Shown: in pieces, positions 61,162 through 64,000 of the stretch
How positions within the stretch are numbered: the first letter of the stretch is position 1
How the letters are laid out: the number at the start of each line of letters is the position of its first letter
From: Rotaria sordida
Taxonomy: Eukaryota; Rotifera; Eurotatoria; Philodinida; Philodinidae
DNA: 64,000 nucleotides
Direction of reading: 5' to 3'
Assembly: GCA_905250125.1 (NCBI GenBank)
Contig: CAJNOL010000260.1
Location: 115,970-179,969, forward strand
The notes under the pieces: generated by a model
The model's database searches: none
What the model saw: the letters and a program-made list of their open reading frames with translations, nothing else
What the model was told of the DNA's origin: nothing
Translations under genes and position numbers: made by a program

Positions 61162-64000
61162 ATGGTATGAAGTGAAACTTAAGACAAAAAAAACAGACCA
61201 TGCAAGTTGTACGCTACAGTCTATTCAAATGATTACCTTTTTATTTCTTTTTCTAATTTAGTTTATGAGTATTACCAGAGGATCTACTAGAATACCAGAC
61301 AACATGGCTGAAGTAAAATTTTTGATTTTGGATTTAACTATCTTAAAATAAAGGTCGCATATAGGTATTACTAAATCCGAAATATTAACTCGATCTAATA
61401 ATGATTCATTGAATTATGACGTATGTCATGGTAACAGGCCTTATAGAGTTCTAATGCAAAATGATCATGTTTTTTGGTACTTTTTAATATATTGTAAAAC
61501 TAAAGCATTATTCCACGAATTAATATAGTATTGACTTTTGTCAAAAGGAAGAGCATTTTATAGGAAAAAAGGGTTAATACGATAATTTTTTAATGAAGAT
61601 ATGTATGGTTTTTCCTACCATGTTTTTTCATGTTTTTTTTGCGTTTTTTAAAAGTATTTTGACCTTTGAATTAAAAAATGGGGTTCCTCAGGAATTTTAT
61701 GATATCAGAAGATAGCCCGTAAAAAATTCCATCTTCTATGTGAAAATATCTAAGAAAAATCATAGCTGGCTCAATCAACTTTTTTCAAAGTTCATCACGA
61801 CGCATTTTTTATGCTGATTATAACGTGTTTTCATTGTTTCTTCATGATAATCATTTCTCATTGACGATTTAATCTATAAGTTCATTTAATAAGCATAACT
61901 ACATCGAGTAGAATGTCAGAGCTATATTTCTAATGATACTCCTATATATATAAATGTGATCGACCAAGTGAGTCTCACAGTGTGTAAATTTTCGATTTCG
62001 AGCTCACTTCACGCCGGTCCATTTTTATATTTAACAGCACATAGTAGGATTCCATCAATTGCAGCCATAGGCTATGAGCACATTATATGATTGTACGTTG
62101 GTTAACTGATTAGGGAGAGTACTCAATTAATCAGCACTAATTAAGGCGACTAATAGTTAGGATAAGCATAGTTTGCGGTATACATCTGTGAAGTTTTGAG
62201 GACTATTGGGGTCATTGTTGAATGCGTTAGGAAATATTGGGTTCATGAGTAATGTAAGAAACGTATACTTGAGTTTTGCTTTAGCAAGTAAGAGTAAGCT
62301 TTTTTGTTAGCTGAAGGTAATTGAGACGCGTGATAGAGTGTCTTCGATACACAAGTAGTATACGCGGCGGAGAAAATGTTTGAAAATTTGGGTAAGCCTT
62401 GAGCTCTTGTGTAGTTAAAGACCAATTGATCATTAAGTGTGCAACAGACCCGGCACATGCGAACAAAGCTGGCTGACTAATTCTAGCTTAGCGAACCGAG
62501 CTGAATCTATGGTACACCTACTTACCGTTATCGCTACAGGATAGGGCTTAAGGATTTGAGGGTACTTCTATATAACAGCCCTTGAGTACCTGTAGCACAG
62601 TGGGGAGTTTTCGCATAAGCAGACGAACATACGACTTTTTTGTTCAGAAATGGCTTTCATTTGCTTAGAAATAACCATACATCATTCAGAGAATCATCGT
62701 TAAGAAAACAGAGAGTTTTTAAGAAAAAAATTTACGAAAAAATCTGGCTGGGGAGTAGTACCTCAGCCATAATTTTCCGAAAAAAATTTGTTTTGAAAAA
62801 TATGTTGAGCTACATACCACTCGACGTAATGTAATGCGTTCATTCCGAATATCACCATAGTTTTCCTCAAAGAGTAATATCAGTGCCAAAAATCGGATTT
62901 CCTACTGTAAAATAGCTTAGGAAAGGTTTCATAAGTTTGCGCCACTATCATAAGTAGGTTACATATGTAAGAACGTCTGGTAAAAATGCGCGCTCGATTC
63001 GACGTTTTCTCTTTGTAGTGCTTACAATATATGGAACGATATGTTTTTAGATAGGTTTTGGATCTCGAGATCCTTTGTCTTCTACTCTATTTTAAATTAA
63101 ATTTGGATCACTTTTTTTTAAACATAAGGTCTACTCATGAGAAAGCTTTTTGTGATATTGTTTGCTTGTGCAATATTGTTTCATATTGTCTAGTAGCTTG
63201 ATTTTCTTTATTTATGCTGATTTCTGGGGCGCAAGCTTTGGCGAGCTCTTTTCTTGGGTTTTATAAAACTTTGAGAACCGCTATTTTAGGAAATGATAGA
63301 TCACATATGCATGTATCTACGCAAATCGTTAGATTCTAGAAAAGAATAATTTCGTACATGTCCGTCTCGTTCCCACTGTAACAGACATCAATGCTTGCTG
63401 ATCCAGCGTTACTTCACCTGTGTATTGACTTTGTACTGTTCTACTTGTAAGTTGGATAAAACCCACTGATGACAACTAATAAAGTGCTCCGTTCTTTATT
63501 TTCTTATCAAATATTTATTATGTAAATGAAGACTGCTGTTCAAGTATGTTGTGTGCAAAGTCATTGACTTTCCGCGAAAGAAGAATAAAAGCATGTGCCT
63601 CAACCAACTTTTTTCTCTTTTTCTGCGATTAACTCCTGCGACACAAACGGCATACTGTATCATTGTTAAAAAACAAAACAAGGGTTCATAGTGCCTTATC
63701 GAGTCTGTTTGAATACATAATATATTCATTGTAGACTTCTTAACTAATTGGTGATCAAACAACATAAAAATAAAACTTTTGAAAAGTTCATTTCTCAAAC
63801 CGATGCGAATCTTTGCGAAGAGCTCGTAATGGTACAAGACTCTTATGGAAAAGTCTTCAACTAATCCATGCCGTTTTTGTTGATATTTTGCCTATATGTA
63901 GGGTTCGATGAGATTAGAAAAAAACTTAAAAGGATAACAGCCCATAGGCTTTTCTTCTCAAGTTAGGATCATTTTACTTGGCTTACCACCTAGGACAAGG
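61162..64000. other. Compositionally distinct region, no gene recognised
   Basis: From about 61.9 kb the sequence is less AT-rich, with fewer long A/T runs than the rest of the window, and contains CpG words such as ATACGCGGCGGAG at about 62350. Frames are short (up to 113 codons) and motif-free. It is probably repetitive or mobile DNA, but no ends, terminal repeats or coding domains could be fixed. Confidence 0.35.

Noticed and set aside
63357-63500. Possible LTR-like stretch (TGTAACAG start, TATA-like and AATAAA-like words)
   Set aside because: No partner repeat, no clear ends or target duplication and no coding domain nearby, so no element is called.
63496-63837. 113-codon minus-strand open frame
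   Set aside because: No motif, amino-acid composition like random sequence, no splice partners.

Overview
This is a eukaryotic, strongly AT-rich (roughly 70% A+T) and gene-dense stretch of an invertebrate genome. Ten multi-exon protein-coding genes could be rebuilt exon by exon with phase-consistent GT-AG splicing. Two more models (a two-EF-hand gene and a PUB/SPATA2-like gene) are less certain. Most introns are 45-80 bp, and the few long ones (0.8-1.9 kb) nearly all hold inverted-repeat insertions. The style (tiny AT-rich introns, compact genes, splice acceptors a few bases upstream of many start codons, and TGTGGG-like G/T-rich tracts resembling the bdelloid telomere repeat) suggests a bdelloid rotifer (Adineta/Rotaria type). 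That assignment is inference; no marker gene proves it.

Layout, left to right. 18-8057 (+) is a DHX36-type DEAH/DEIH helicase. Only 145 bp later comes membralin/TMEM259 (8203-10944, +). 10945-13584 is non-coding and holds a degenerate foldback, ACGCG-rich palindromes and G/T-rich telomere-like tracts. 13585-13965 is a transposase-like fragment cut by a 100-N assembly gap (13966-14065). 15758-19703 (-) is a rhodopsin-type GPCR. 19704-26191 has no gene but contains a TGCATT-rich repeat, a ~66-bp satellite and a 1.63-kb long-arm foldback element with TA duplications. 26192-26948 (+) is eIF1A and 28903-29532 (-) is AP-3 sigma. 29770-30353 (+) is a short EF-hand gene. 30571-34387 (-) is TCF25, with a PUB/SPATA2-like gene just upstream (34586-35184, -). 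35621-42332 (+) is the BRE1/RNF20 histone H2B ubiquitin ligase. 46128-47771 (-) is a cytosolic-type acetyl-CoA acetyltransferase, 48924-49379 (-) a FAM174-like membrane protein and 53414-54728 (-) ARPC2. 55656-58250 has another TA-flanked foldback and decayed coding remnants. 58680-60133 (+) is a Shaker-family K+ channel with a divergent pore and voltage sensor. 60225-60885 holds two truncated gene fragments, one of them aldehyde dehydrogenase, joined head to head through a telomere-like palindrome. From about 61 kb to the end the base composition becomes less AT-rich and no gene was recognised.

The genes are mostly unrelated housekeeping functions: RNA helicase, translation initiation, vesicle coat, actin nucleation, chromatin ubiquitination and thiolase. 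They do not form a pathway. The most notable signals are: (1) a set of G-rich-then-C-rich TGTGGG-like palindromes resembling fused telomere ends, one sitting exactly between two broken genes; (2) splice acceptors 6-28 nt before the ATG of seven or eight genes, as expected for spliced-leader trans-splicing; (3) a K+ channel with GYS instead of GYG in its filter; and (4) several foldback/MITE families, one of which appears to supply the branch and polypyrimidine region of an RNF20 exon.
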